Below are positions 42,632-52,500 of a stretch of DNA of 64,000 nucleotides, piece by piece. The position numbers were made by a program, and so were the translations under genes. The DNA is from an uncultured Collinsella sp. (lineage in GTDB: Bacteria > Actinomycetota > Coriobacteriia > Coriobacteriales > Coriobacteriaceae), in NCBI GenBank assembly GCA_902493855.1, contig CABUQV010000008.1, forward strand, positions 1 through 64,000. Direction: 5' to 3'. The notes beneath the pieces are model-generated. The model worked only from the letters and a program-made list of their open reading frames with translations. It had not been told where the DNA came from and did not search any database. The number at the start of each line of letters is the position of its first letter. Positions within the stretch are counted from its first letter, which is position 1.

Positions 42632-43152
42632 CAGTATCCGGTTCCTCTCTGTTGATAGAACTCGCCACCGGTGAGGGCGCGGGTGCGGCTGAGGTTTACG
42701 TGGCAGATGGCGCAGGCCAGGGCATCGGCGGCATGGTCGGGATGCGGGTCGTGGTCGAGCTGTGTTAGAGTGCGTACCATGTAGGCGACCTGCCGCTTGT
42801 CCGCGGCGCCGGTGCCCACCACAGCCTGTTTGATCTGCATGGGCGTGTACTCGCCAATCTCGAGCGCGCATTCCGAAAGCGCTACGAGTGCAGCACCGCG
42901 GGCATGCGCCGTGGGGATGGCCGAACGAACGTTGGCGCCAAAGTAGATACTCTCGACAGCAGCCGTGTCGGGTCGATAACGCTCGACGACATCCTTAAGG
43001 TCACGGGCGATATGCGACAGGCGCACCGCGAGCGGACTTCCGGCACTGGTCTCGATGCAGCCATAGGCACGGCAGCGAACCTCGCCGCGCCGCTCCTCGA
43101 TAATCCCCCAACCCGTATGGGCCAAACCGGGGTCGATGCCCAAGATAACCAA
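42631..43152 (-). CDS. ruvC: Crossover junction endodeoxyribonuclease RuvC
   Basis: RuvC cuts Holliday junctions symmetrically. 173 residues. The catalytic acids lie in ILGIDPGLAHTGWG (Asp near 7), AVESIYFGANVRSA (Glu), and the C-terminal HPDHAADALACAICH (His/Asp cluster). No ATG fits: the TTG at 43152, five nt after GGGGAGG, places the chain start right before VILGIDPG; a TTG at 43173 is the longer option. Heads the ruvCAB operon; the region upstream carries the second structured repeat. Confidence 0.93.
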   Translation of the reverse strand: MVILGIDPGLAHTGWGIIEERRGEVRCRAYGCIETSAGSPLAVRLSHIARDLKDVVERYRPDTAAVESIYFGANVRSAIPTAHARGAALVALSECALEIGEYTPMQIKQAVVGTGAADKRQVAYMVRTLTQLDHDPHPDHAADALACAICHVNLSRTRALTGGEFYQQRGTGY

Positions 43153-43280
43153 GCCAACCTCCCCTCGCCACAAGCACAGCGCAAGACAAGGCCCCGCGCA
43201 TCATTCACGAACGTCTGTTCTAGAATAACACAACAGCGACCGCATCTAGCAAGCAAGGTTGAACCATAGGTTGAGCATAA

Positions 43281-43430
43281 GTCAGCGAGCGAGTCCCTGC
43301 CGTGGCAAGGTGTCGCGAAAGAGGAGCGCCGCGTACTTTTGTACGCAAGCGACGGTTTGAGCGGCAGATTGCCCGGCAGGGGCTCGCGCAGCGTCGACTC
43401 GTTACGCGGTTTGGTGAAACCGCGTAACCT
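43281..43430. repeat. Structured intergenic repeat, copy B (possible ncRNA)
   Basis: Matches copy A at 181-330. Helices: 43291-43302 with 43374-43385 (one wobble), GGCAA/TTGCC (43304-43308 with 43369-43373), TGTCGC/GCGGCA (43311-43316 with 43361-43366), hairpin GCGTAC-TTTT-GTACGC (43331-43346), final hairpin 43401-43412 with 43417-43428. Where copy A has TGACGT/ACGTCA, this copy has compensating changes. It ends 16 bases from the stop of the NadE-like gene. Confidence 0.7.
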
Positions 43431-43446
43431 TGGCCCTATCCCCAGT

Positions 43447-45432
43447 TTAGTTCTGCGAGAAAAAGGGGAACTGCCTCGGATCTACTGGCGGGTGCGGCAT
43501 CGGGCCACCCTGGGGACTACCTTGCGAGCCGCCCTGACCGCCCATCATCTTATCGATGGCGTCCTGAACCTCGCCCTCGAACTTTTTCATTCCCTCGTGT
43601 AAACGACGCTGACCGTCCTCAGAGCGCAGCTCCTCCATCTGCTCGGGCGAAATGCCCAACAGGTCACCCAATATGCCCATCATCTCGCCACGCATGCGCT
43701 CGCTTGTATCCTCGTCGGCAAAGCGGTTCACCTCGGCGCGCGCCAGCGCATCGACCGTCATGCGTTCCTTGCCGCTCAGCCCCAGGTCGGACCACGCGAG
43801 CATGTACGGCCAGGCGCGCTCAACAAACGAACGGGCCGAGACGATCGGCGCCGTCGGCAGCATGCGGCGGGCGGCCTCGCCCTGACGCACGAGCATCAGC
43901 AGCAGCGAGCAAGCCTCGGGCTTGCCGGCGGCCATCGGGATGTCGTCGAAAGCTCGATTGCGGTCCACGTGCGCCTCGAGCGCGCCATCGACCTCACCCG
44001 GCTCAAGCCCGCCGAGCAGCTGTGCCGCGCGGTCGAGCATATCGACCGGACCGTCGAGCGTCGAGAGCGCCTGCGCCAGCACGCGCTCCATACAATCTTC
44101 CACCGCGTTGAGCGTCACGAGCTCTTGGGGCACCACGGCAGACGTGCGGTTGCGCACACGCGCCACAAACTCAAGCGTCGACAGGTACACATCGCCAAAG
44201 GGCGCAAAGTCGCCCTGGTAACCGCCGCAAAGCGCCGGCGCCGCCAGCGCATACTCGGTTTTGGACAGCGGGCTCAGCGCCATCGCACCCAGCTCGAGCG
44301 CCGTGTCCTCCAGTATGAGGCCCAGCGTGCGCGAGCGCAGACGCTCGGCATCGCCCGCCGACACGTCGCGATCGAGCACACGCGCCGCATCCGGTGCATC
44401 GCGCTCGACAGTGCGAATGTGCAGACGCTCGGCAATGGCGCGGACGGCGGCACAGCGGGCAGCCTCGGCCTCCTCCTGCGCCGGCGTAAAGATACGGTTG
44501 CGCCCCAGCACCAGGCCAATTACGTTACGCGGACCCAGAGCGTCAACGGCCAGCGCCGCCAGCAGGGATGACGGCAGGTCACCCTCGAGTGCCACCACAG
44601 CACGCGACGCACCGTGGGCCCGAGCGTTGTCGCGCACGGCGAGCACCAGCGCCTGCCACAACCACTCCTCGGAACGGAACTCGGGCAGTTCGTGATCTTC
44701 CAGGGCATCGAGCATCACGCCGCGCTGAATCTCCTGAACCAGCAGGCTCTCCTCAAAACACGGCGCCTGGGCCACCACGCGACCGCAGTCGTCGAGCACA
44801 AACGAACCGCCGGTATACACCGACTCGTCATAGGCACCGACCGGCGCCATGCAGGCAAACCACACGCTGCGCTTGGATGCGATCTTGCGGTAGGCGCCGC
44901 TGCGAACGGCGGCAATGGCGGCAGTCTCGCGGTCGGTCATGTCAAACGCGTTGAATTGGAAATACGCGATGAGGTCGACGCCGGTCGGCAACATCTCGAG
45001 CTCGCGGTCCAAGTCAAAAATCACGGCGATGCGCACGCCGTCCACGTCGAACACCGGCGGCGCCCAACGCGTGTCGTTGTTCTCGCCACGCTGCAGGGCA
45101 ATGCTCGAACGCGCCGGCACCACATGACCGTCCTTGAGCATCATGTAGTCGAGCAGCGGTTGGCCCTCAAACGAAACCGCCGCGGGCACGATGCAGATCA
45201 TGTCAAGCTCCTGGATACGCTCGGCGACACCAGTCAAACCGGCAAGCACGTCGTGCTCAAAGTCGGCAGCGCCCACCAGGCCACCGGGCATGGCGCCCAT
45301 AAAGAGCGGAGCCGGAACGCACAGCACGCGCGCCCCGCGCTCGTGGGCCAGACGAGCCTGGTCCTCGATGCGGCCGCAAATGCCCTCAACATCCCCAAGG
45401 CGCATATCGATCTGTGCAAGCGCGAGCTTCAT
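43447..45432 (-). CDS. NadE-like protein with both active sites degenerate
   Basis: 661 residues with the two-domain layout of glutamine-dependent NAD synthetase: an N-terminal nitrilase-like domain (MKLALAQIDMRLGDVEG...) and a C-terminal synthetase-like domain (SPLSKTEYALAA, GGYQGDFAPFGDVYLSTLEFVARVRN). The nitrilase triad appears lost: PEL is PAP near 40-42, the Lys region reads ARSSIALQRG near 107-116, and the CED Cys region is IFD at 138-140. The ATP loop SGGxDSS is EGDLPSS at 283-289. A Gly/Pro/Gln tail is added. It is probably a pseudoenzyme, perhaps a regulator of the true NadE. Start ATG 45432. Confidence 0.8.
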   Translation of the reverse strand: MKLALAQIDMRLGDVEGICGRIEDQARLAHERGARVLCVPAPLFMGAMPGGLVGAADFEHDVLAGLTGVAERIQELDMICIVPAAVSFEGQPLLDYMMLKDGHVVPARSSIALQRGENNDTRWAPPVFDVDGVRIAVIFDLDRELEMLPTGVDLIAYFQFNAFDMTDRETAAIAAVRSGAYRKIASKRSVWFACMAPVGAYDESVYTGGSFVLDDCGRVVAQAPCFEESLLVQEIQRGVMLDALEDHELPEFRSEEWLWQALVLAVRDNARAHGASRAVVALEGDLPSSLLAALAVDALGPRNVIGLVLGRNRIFTPAQEEAEAARCAAVRAIAERLHIRTVERDAPDAARVLDRDVSAGDAERLRSRTLGLILEDTALELGAMALSPLSKTEYALAAPALCGGYQGDFAPFGDVYLSTLEFVARVRNRTSAVVPQELVTLNAVEDCMERVLAQALSTLDGPVDMLDRAAQLLGGLEPGEVDGALEAHVDRNRAFDDIPMAAGKPEACSLLLMLVRQGEAARRMLPTAPIVSARSFVERAWPYMLAWSDLGLSGKERMTVDALARAEVNRFADEDTSERMRGEMMGILGDLLGISPEQMEELRSEDGQRRLHEGMKKFEGEVQDAIDKMMGGQGGSQGSPQGGPMPHPPVDPRQFPFFSQN

Positions 45433-45471
45433 GGCTCAGCCCTTTCCGTCGTAAACCATCGAAATCGTAGT

Positions 45472-45503
45472 AAAAGCGCCGACCGCATAATGCAGCCGGC
45501 GCT
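45472..45503 (-). terminator. Terminator of the superoxide reductase gene
   Basis: AGCGCCG (45475-45481) with CGGCGCT (45497-45503); minus-strand T-run TTTT follows. Confidence 0.8.
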
Positions 45504-45549
45504 TGCATGTGCATATGCTAGCTATGATACCCCGAGCGGGGGCGCGCTC

Positions 45550-45912
45550 CTAGAATGTCGCGGACCACAGCCCGTGCAGGTTGCAGTAGGCATAGACGGT
45601 ACCGGTCTTGGAGCCGCCCGCGAAAAACGTCGCGGGTTTCATGCCGGGCTCAAGGTAATGGACCTCTAAGCGGCCCTCGGCCTCAAGGGCAATCCACTCA
45701 ATATAGTGCTCGGGCAGGCTGGGATGCTCAACCGAGCCCACGCGTGCGCGGATCACGTGACCGTCACGCTCGGTCTCGACAACAGGCACGTGCTTCTCGT
45801 GCGCCGCGTCCTCAGTGTTTGCAGTCAGTTCCGTGCAGCCGGCAGGGGTCGCAACGTCGTCGCCAAGGGCGGCGATGAGCTTGCCGTCAGGGTCCTTAAA
45901 GAATTTCGCCAT
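45550..45912 (-). CDS. Superoxide reductase (desulfoferrodoxin/neelaredoxin family)
   Basis: 120 residues reducing superoxide to hydrogen peroxide without making oxygen, useful to an anaerobe. Iron-site blocks are EKHVPV, SVEHPSLPEHYIEWIAL and YAYCNLHGLW (His/His/His and Cys/His ligands). The N-terminus lacks the CxxC pair of the desulforedoxin domain, so it is the one-iron neelaredoxin type. ATG 45912 follows AAAGGAG by 6 nt. It is alone between the NadE-like gene and the SNF2 gene. A rubredoxin reductant is not in the window. Confidence 0.92.
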   Translation of the reverse strand: MAKFFKDPDGKLIAALGDDVATPAGCTELTANTEDAAHEKHVPVVETERDGHVIRARVGSVEHPSLPEHYIEWIALEAEGRLEVHYLEPGMKPATFFAGGSKTGTVYAYCNLHGLWSATF

Positions 45913-46077
45913 GATGTTCTCCTTTGCTGATGTGCCAATGTTCTTGATGGTTCTTATGCCCAAAGGCAGACAAACCATCCACGGCATTGCAAATGAACAC
46001 ATAACGGATCAGGCAAGCGGTCAGGCCAAAATGCGTCGACCGTCCTGCCCACTCCAGCAGTCCCACCCCGCGCGCGG

Positions 46078-49000
46078 CTAGCGACCGTCGCCGCCGAGCA
46101 GCGCCAGAACATCCTCGCGGGTAAACAGCGCCGACGAGATGCCGTCGCCGCCGAGCACGCTGTTGACCAGGTCGCGCTTGGACTCCTGCATCTGCATAAT
46201 GCGTTCCTCGATCGTGTCCTTGGCGATGAGCTTGTACACGGTCACGGCATGTTGCTGGCCAATACGGTGTGCACGGTCAGTCGCTTGGTCCTGCGCCGCC
46301 ACGTTCCACCACGGGTCGTAGTGAATGCCCACGTCGGCAGCCGTCAGGTTAAGGCCCACGCCGCCCGCCTTGAGCGAAATCAAAAAGACCGGAACCTCGC
46401 CCGCTTGGAACTGCGCGACCACCTTGGCGCGGCTCTCCTTAGACGAAGCGCCCGTGAGCTTAAGGAAGGCGATGTCCTCCTTGGCCAAGCGCTTACCGAT
46501 GATATCGAGCATACCCGTAAACTGGCTGAACAACAGAATGCGATGCCCGCCGTCGAGTGCGCCGTGCACGAGCTCCATGCACGTATCGAGTTTGGCGCTC
46601 CCCGCCTTGTAATCCTCGTAGTGTAGACGCGGGTCGCAACAGATCTGGCGCAGCTTGGTGAGCTCGGCGAGCACCTTGAGCTTGTCTTTCTTAAACTCGG
46701 ATGCCTCGCGGTGCTGCACTTGCTGGGCAATGCGGTCCTGGTTTGCCAGGTAGAGCTTGCGCTGCTCGCCGGTGAGCTGAGCCACGACAGTGTCCTCGAT
46801 CTTTTCGGGCAGATCGGCCACCACGTCTTCCTTGACACGGCGCAGCACAAACGGCGACACGAGCGCCTGCAGGCGAGCGGCACTGTCGCCCTCGGCATGC
46901 TCGACCGGGCTTTCGAAGCGCTTGGCAAACGACTCGCGCGTGCCAAGCAGGCCCGGCATCAAAAAGTCGAAGATGCTCCAGAGCTCGGACAAGCGGTTTT
47001 CGATGGGCGTGCCCGTCAGGGCAAAGCGCACGCCGGCCGGCAGGCGCTTGGCGGCACGCGCCACCTGGGTGAGCGGGTTTTTAATGTACTGGGCCTCGTC
47101 GAGCACCACGCGGGCAAAATCCTGTTCAGCGTACTCATCGATATCGCGGCGCATAAGGTCATACGACGTCACGACCACGTTATGCTCGGCCACGCCGGCA
47201 ATCTGCACGCGGCGCTGCGCCTTGGCGCCCACGATTGCACACACATCGAGCGAGGGCGCAAAGCGCTCCAGCTCGGCAGTCCAGTTGTACACGAGTGAGG
47301 CCGGGCATACCACGAGCGTGGGCTTGGTGTCCCCTGCCTCTACGCGCGCCAGGATATGCGCAATCATCTGGAGCGTTTTGCCCAGGCCCATATCGTCGGC
47401 CAAGATGCCGCCAAGGCCCAGGTGTTCGAGCGAGCCGAGCCACTGGTAGCCGTCGACCTGATAGCCGCGCATCGTTGCCTTGAGCGAAGCGGGCACCGTA
47501 AAGTCCATCTTGCCGAGCGTATCCAGGCGCTCGACGGTACGGCGGAACGCAGCATCGCGATCGGCTTCGAGCGCGGGCGTGCGCGCGAGCATGCTGTCGA
47601 CAAACAGGGTACTCGACGCGGGAAGCGACACGCCGTCGAGCAGGTCGACGGCGTCGACACCCAGATCCTCGGCGAGCCCAAACGCGGCTCGGGCGCCCTC
47701 GTCCAGGCGAATGATGTCGCCGGACGTAAGGCGTGCAAACGTTTGATGGCGCTTGTACGAATCGAGATAGACGGCAAGGTCCGCAGCCGAAAGCCCGCTC
47801 GCGCCCAGTTCGACGTCGAGCAGGTTACTCTTGACGGTTGCACGCACCGAAAGCTTGGGCGCAGGGCGCACCGAAATCTGGCGCAGACGGTCGCTGAGCA
47901 TGACCTCACCCAGCTCGGACAGGGCAGACAGGCCCTCGGTCAGCAGGCAGAACAAGCGGGCGTCATCGCGTTCCTCAAACGCCAGGCCGCCCTCGTAAAA
48001 GTCGAAATACAGGGCCGCCGTGTCCATAACGCGAAACTCTGCCACCTCGTCGCGCGGCGGCACGCCGGGGCGTTGCTCTTCGAAGGGACTGCCCGGAGCG
48101 CCCAGGCTAAAGAGATCCGCTGACCAATCGCCGTAGGTAACCGTAATTTTGCAGGTCACGAGCCCATCGTCGACGCCGATTGCCATAGCAAAGCTCGGCT
48201 CGGGTGCCACGGCATCGAGCGCGGCGGGCGCGGTGAGGTCGGTGTAGTCGCGCAAAATGGGCAGCGCCATACGACAGAACTCCCCCACCTGGTCGGCAGC
48301 GATATGGACCGGCGTGCGACAGGGCAGCAAACGCGATAGAAACGGCGCCGCATGCTGGGCAAACGCCACATCGGCGCGGCGCGCACGGCGGGTGTCGACC
48401 AGATAGGCAACGTCGCCCGAAACAAAGCAGTATGCATCGGCCGGCAGGCGCAGATCGTAGCTGCCACCAGCCGCCGACGCGATTTTGGCGGCAAGGAGCG
48501 GCGGGCGTTTGGACAGAGCCTCGTCCTCCCCTTCCGGAGGCATCTCAACCGCCACGTCATAGGTGCGATGCGTCGTCGTCCCCCGCGACCAAGCGGGCTC
48601 AAAGGAGACAGTCTGGCCGCGCAGCAGATCCAGCACATATACGATGCTATGCTCGGACAGCGGCAACTGACGCTCGGCGACAAAACCGCTGCGGGCAAAG
48701 TCGTACGACGCCGAACGCGAGCTTGTGATGTCATCGAGATAGGCAACTGTCGTCACAACAAGGTTGAGCAGCTTTGTCGACACGTCTTCGAAGGCTTCGG
48801 GCGTATGGACAAACGTGAGCTTCTTGCCGTACGAGAAGGTGCCGCCTCGGACATAAGCGTCGGCCATGCCGTCGATATCCTTGACCACGTAGGACACCGA
48901 ACCGCAGCGAATGCGGAACTCGAGCGCCCAGCTAAAGCGGTCGGCGAACAGCGGATTGTAGTACGGCACCAACGAGGGCTCCAACGCCACTTTGGGGGTG

Positions 49001-49542
49001 TCGGGATCAACGGCACCGGCAAGCTTGCGGCGCATGCTCGCCAGCTCATCCATGCGTGCGTCCGAAAGATCGGAGAGCGCCGCCATGAGGCTCGGGCTCG
49101 TGGGGACGGGCGCCGGGAAGGGAAAGTTGGGGTTGACGGCCGGCGCTTTGGGCGCGGTGCGCGCGGGCTGTTTCGGCTGCGCCGTAAACGTGCGGACCGG
49201 CGTGCGCAAACCTTCGACGGGCTCGGCGCCGCTGGCATCCAAATATGCCAGCGCTGTGGCGATGGCGTGCTTGCACATGCCGGGGTAACGATAGGCAGCG
49301 GGACAATCGCAATCGTAGTCGATTACCTCGTGCTCGTCCATGTCGAGCGCCACGTGCGTCCTGTACAGGTCGCCGCGCGAGCCGCGCACCGAGCCCTCAA
49401 CCGTCACGTTTTTGGAGAAGCGCGAGCCGCTGTCCTCGATCGACAGCACGGCGCCGTTGAGCATGAGCGAACGCCCCTTCATAAAGGTGCCGCTCAACGC
49501 CGCCTCTTTGCGAAGCGCCTGCACAAACGTCCCCTGCGCCAT
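46078..49542 (-). CDS. SNF2-family DNA translocase with SWIM zinc finger
   Basis: 1154 residues, ATG 49542 with GGAGG 5 nt upstream. An N-terminal SWIM finger, CDCPAAYRYPGMCKH (Cys78, Cys80, Cys90, His92), is followed by a ~600-residue beta-rich region of the bacterial SNF2 associated type, then the helicase core: LADDMGLGKTLQMIAHIL, CPASLVYNW, DEAQYIKN, LTGTPIENRLSELW, SLKAGGVGLNLTAADVGIHYDPWWN, QATDRAHRIGQ. These proteins remodel protein-DNA or RNA polymerase complexes with ATP; HepA/RapA is a relative. No associated restriction or defence gene is adjacent. Follows dnaE on the same strand by 28 bases. Confidence 0.92.
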   Translation of the reverse strand: MAQGTFVQALRKEAALSGTFMKGRSLMLNGAVLSIEDSGSRFSKNVTVEGSVRGSRGDLYRTHVALDMDEHEVIDYDCDCPAAYRYPGMCKHAIATALAYLDASGAEPVEGLRTPVRTFTAQPKQPARTAPKAPAVNPNFPFPAPVPTSPSLMAALSDLSDARMDELASMRRKLAGAVDPDTPKVALEPSLVPYYNPLFADRFSWALEFRIRCGSVSYVVKDIDGMADAYVRGGTFSYGKKLTFVHTPEAFEDVSTKLLNLVVTTVAYLDDITSSRSASYDFARSGFVAERQLPLSEHSIVYVLDLLRGQTVSFEPAWSRGTTTHRTYDVAVEMPPEGEDEALSKRPPLLAAKIASAAGGSYDLRLPADAYCFVSGDVAYLVDTRRARRADVAFAQHAAPFLSRLLPCRTPVHIAADQVGEFCRMALPILRDYTDLTAPAALDAVAPEPSFAMAIGVDDGLVTCKITVTYGDWSADLFSLGAPGSPFEEQRPGVPPRDEVAEFRVMDTAALYFDFYEGGLAFEERDDARLFCLLTEGLSALSELGEVMLSDRLRQISVRPAPKLSVRATVKSNLLDVELGASGLSAADLAVYLDSYKRHQTFARLTSGDIIRLDEGARAAFGLAEDLGVDAVDLLDGVSLPASSTLFVDSMLARTPALEADRDAAFRRTVERLDTLGKMDFTVPASLKATMRGYQVDGYQWLGSLEHLGLGGILADDMGLGKTLQMIAHILARVEAGDTKPTLVVCPASLVYNWTAELERFAPSLDVCAIVGAKAQRRVQIAGVAEHNVVVTSYDLMRRDIDEYAEQDFARVVLDEAQYIKNPLTQVARAAKRLPAGVRFALTGTPIENRLSELWSIFDFLMPGLLGTRESFAKRFESPVEHAEGDSAARLQALVSPFVLRRVKEDVVADLPEKIEDTVVAQLTGEQRKLYLANQDRIAQQVQHREASEFKKDKLKVLAELTKLRQICCDPRLHYEDYKAGSAKLDTCMELVHGALDGGHRILLFSQFTGMLDIIGKRLAKEDIAFLKLTGASSKESRAKVVAQFQAGEVPVFLISLKAGGVGLNLTAADVGIHYDPWWNVAAQDQATDRAHRIGQQHAVTVYKLIAKDTIEERIMQMQESKRDLVNSVLGGDGISSALFTREDVLALLGGDGR

Positions 49543-49570
49543 CACTTCCTCCAATCTCACCCGGGGTAGC

Positions 49571-52500
49571 TTAGATAACCGTCACGCGGCCTTGGTTGCC
49601 GACGATGGCCTTGGCCTCTGCCAGCAGCGGAATCGAGCGTGCATTAACCTTGGCCGGCACCTCGGCACGCAGCACGCGCCCGTCGACTTGCTCAATAAAG
49701 ATCTCCACGCGGTCGCCGCCCGGGTTGGTGGTGAGCACCGTGGCCAGGCGCGCCATATTGCCCTGGCTAAATCGGCTGTTGGGCACCATGACCTCAAAGA
49801 CCTTGGGCTTGTTTTTCTCCTCGCTAAGCTCCAGCGGCACGATCTCCTGCGCGATGATCTGGTCGCCGCGGTCCGAGCGCTCGAGTTTGCCCTTAATGCG
49901 CACAAACGCATCGGACAGCTGCGCGCCGGTCTCGGGATCGACCTCGCCGTACAGGTACCCCTCGGCCTCCTTGTAGGTCTTGGGGAACACCACGACCGTG
50001 GCCTCGCCTTCCATGTCCTCGAGCTGCACGATGCCCATGGGGTCGCCGTTTTTGGTCACGCGCTTGGACACGCTCGAGACCATACCGGCCCACCACAGCG
50101 CCTTGCCCTCGGGAATCTCCTGGTTGATGGTACCGCCCGTGGGGTTTTGCACCTCGTAGCCGGTATCGATCTGAGAGAACGAGAAGTCGCGCGCCTTGGC
50201 TAGCGCATACTCAAACGGGCGCAGCGGGTGGTCCGAGACATAGATGCCCAGAACCTCCTTCTCCTGGCTCAGCTTAAGGTGGCGGTCCCACTCCTGGCCG
50301 TCCGGATCGGGCACGCTCACCTCAAAGCCCGAGCCCTCAACGTCGCCAAACATGTCGAAGAACGACGTCTGGCCGCTCGCACGATCCTTCTGGCGCTTTA
50401 CCGCGGCATCGATGATGTTCTCAGGGTTGTTCTTATCCACAAAGTGCATCATCTGGCGACGCGGATACCCCGTGGAGTCGAAGGCGCCTGCCTTGATGAG
50501 CGATTCGATCACGCGGCGGTTGGCCTGACTCGAGTCCACGCGCTCGACAAAGTCGTGCAGCGTCTTAAACGGACCGCCCGCCTCGCGCTCGGCGATAATC
50601 GCCTGCGCCACGCCGGTGCCCACGCCGCGGATACCGGCCAGACCAAAGCGCACGCCTTCCTTGGTAGCCGTGAACTCGGTACCGGACTCGTTGACATCTG
50701 GCGACAGCACGGGGATGCCGTCGTGACGGCACGCCGAGACGTAGTGCACGATCTTGTCGGTCTTACCCGTATAGGACGTCAGAACGGCCGCCATGTACTC
50801 ATGCGGATAGTGCGCCTTGAGCCATGCCGTCTGCATAACCAGGATGGCGTAACCGGCGGAGTGCGACTTATTGAAGGCGTAGGACGCGAACTCAAGGACA
50901 TCGTCCCAAATCTTCTGGGCGACCTCGCGCGTGTAGTTGTTCTTGATAGCGCCATTCATCCAGTGGTCGTAAGTGGTCTCGTCCGAGCCATCCTCCCAGT
51001 GGAGCACCGTCGACGTGAGCAGCTTAATCTTTTTCTTGGCCACGGGCTTACGGATACGCGAGTCCGATTCGCCCTTGGAGAAGCCGCACATCTCGACGGA
51101 GATGAGCATAACCTGCTCCTGGTAGACCATGGTGCCGTAGGTTTCGCCCAGGATGTCGTCCAGACGGTCGTCGTAGGAGACGGCCGGCTCCTTGCCGTTC
51201 ATACGGTTGATGTAGGACGAGACCATGCCGGCGCCCAGCGGGCCCGGGCGGTACAGGGCGATCAATGCCACGACGTGTTTGTACTCGGTGGGCTTCATGT
51301 TCTTGATCGTGGCCGTCATGCCGGCGGACTCGACCTGGAAGACGCCGGCGGTGTGGCCGGAGCCCATGAGCTTAAAGATCTCGGGATCGTCAAAGGGAAT
51401 CTCTTCCTCTTTGATGTCGATGCCGAAGTTCTTTTTGATGTTTGCCTTGGCCTTGGAGATAACCGTCAGCGTGCGCAGGCCCAAGAAGTCCATCTTGAGC
51501 AGGCCCATGTCGGCGACGGTATGGCCCTCGTACTGGGTAATCTCGACGCCGCCCTTGGTATCGAGCTTGGTGGGCACGTGCTCGTTGACGGGGTCGCGGC
51601 AAATCAGAACGGCGCACGCGTGCACGCCCTCGCCACGGGTAAGGCCCTCGATCGAGAGCGCCGTGTCGATGATGCGGCGGGCGTCGTCGTCCTTTTTATA
51701 GGCCTCGGCAAAGTCGGGGTTAAACAGATCCTCTTTGCCGGGTTGCTTTTCGAGCACCTGCTTGAGCTTGACCTTGGGGTCGCTCGAGACCATCTTGGAC
51801 AGGCGCTGGCCCATGTAGACCGGGTAGTCCAGGACGCGCGCGGCGTCGTTGATGGCCTGCTTGGCCTTAATGGTCGAGTAGGTGATGACGTGGGTAACCT
51901 TCTCGGGGCCGTAGAGTTGGCGAACGTGCTCCACGACCTCGAGGCGCCGCTCATCGTCGAAGTCCATATCGATATCGGGCATCTCGGTACGCTGCGGGGA
52001 CAGGAACCTCTCGAACATCAGGCCGTTCTCGAGCGGGTCGAACGCGGTGATGTTCATGGCGTAGGCGACGATAGCGCCGGCGGCCGAGCCACGGCCGGGG
52101 CCGACGCCGATGCCGTTGTCCTTGGCCCATTGCACGTACTCGGCAACGATCAAAAAGTAGGCGGCAAAGCCCTTGTCGCAGATGACCTTGTATTCGTACT
52201 CAAAGCGCTCTTTGATGTTGACGCCGCCGATCTCGCGCGTGGCCCAGTCGTCACCGTAGTGCTGGCGCAGGCCCTTCTCGCACTCGCGGCGGAACTGGCT
52301 CTCGTGCGTCTCGCCGGGATCGAGCAACGGGAAGCGCGGCAGGATGATGGAGTCCCAGTCCAGCTCAACGTAGCACTTGTCGGCGATCTCGAGCGTGTTG
52401 TCGCAGGCCTCGGGGCAATACGGGAACATCGCCCGCATCTCCTCCTCGGTCTTCATGTAAAACTCCGAGCCGGTCATGCGCATGCGGTTAGGGTCGTCGA

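Noticed and set aside
46078..49542. SNF2 protein as part of a DISARM-type or other defence island
   Set aside because: Neighbours are dnaE, superoxide reductase and addAB; no methylase, phospholipase D or DUF1998 gene is adjacent.
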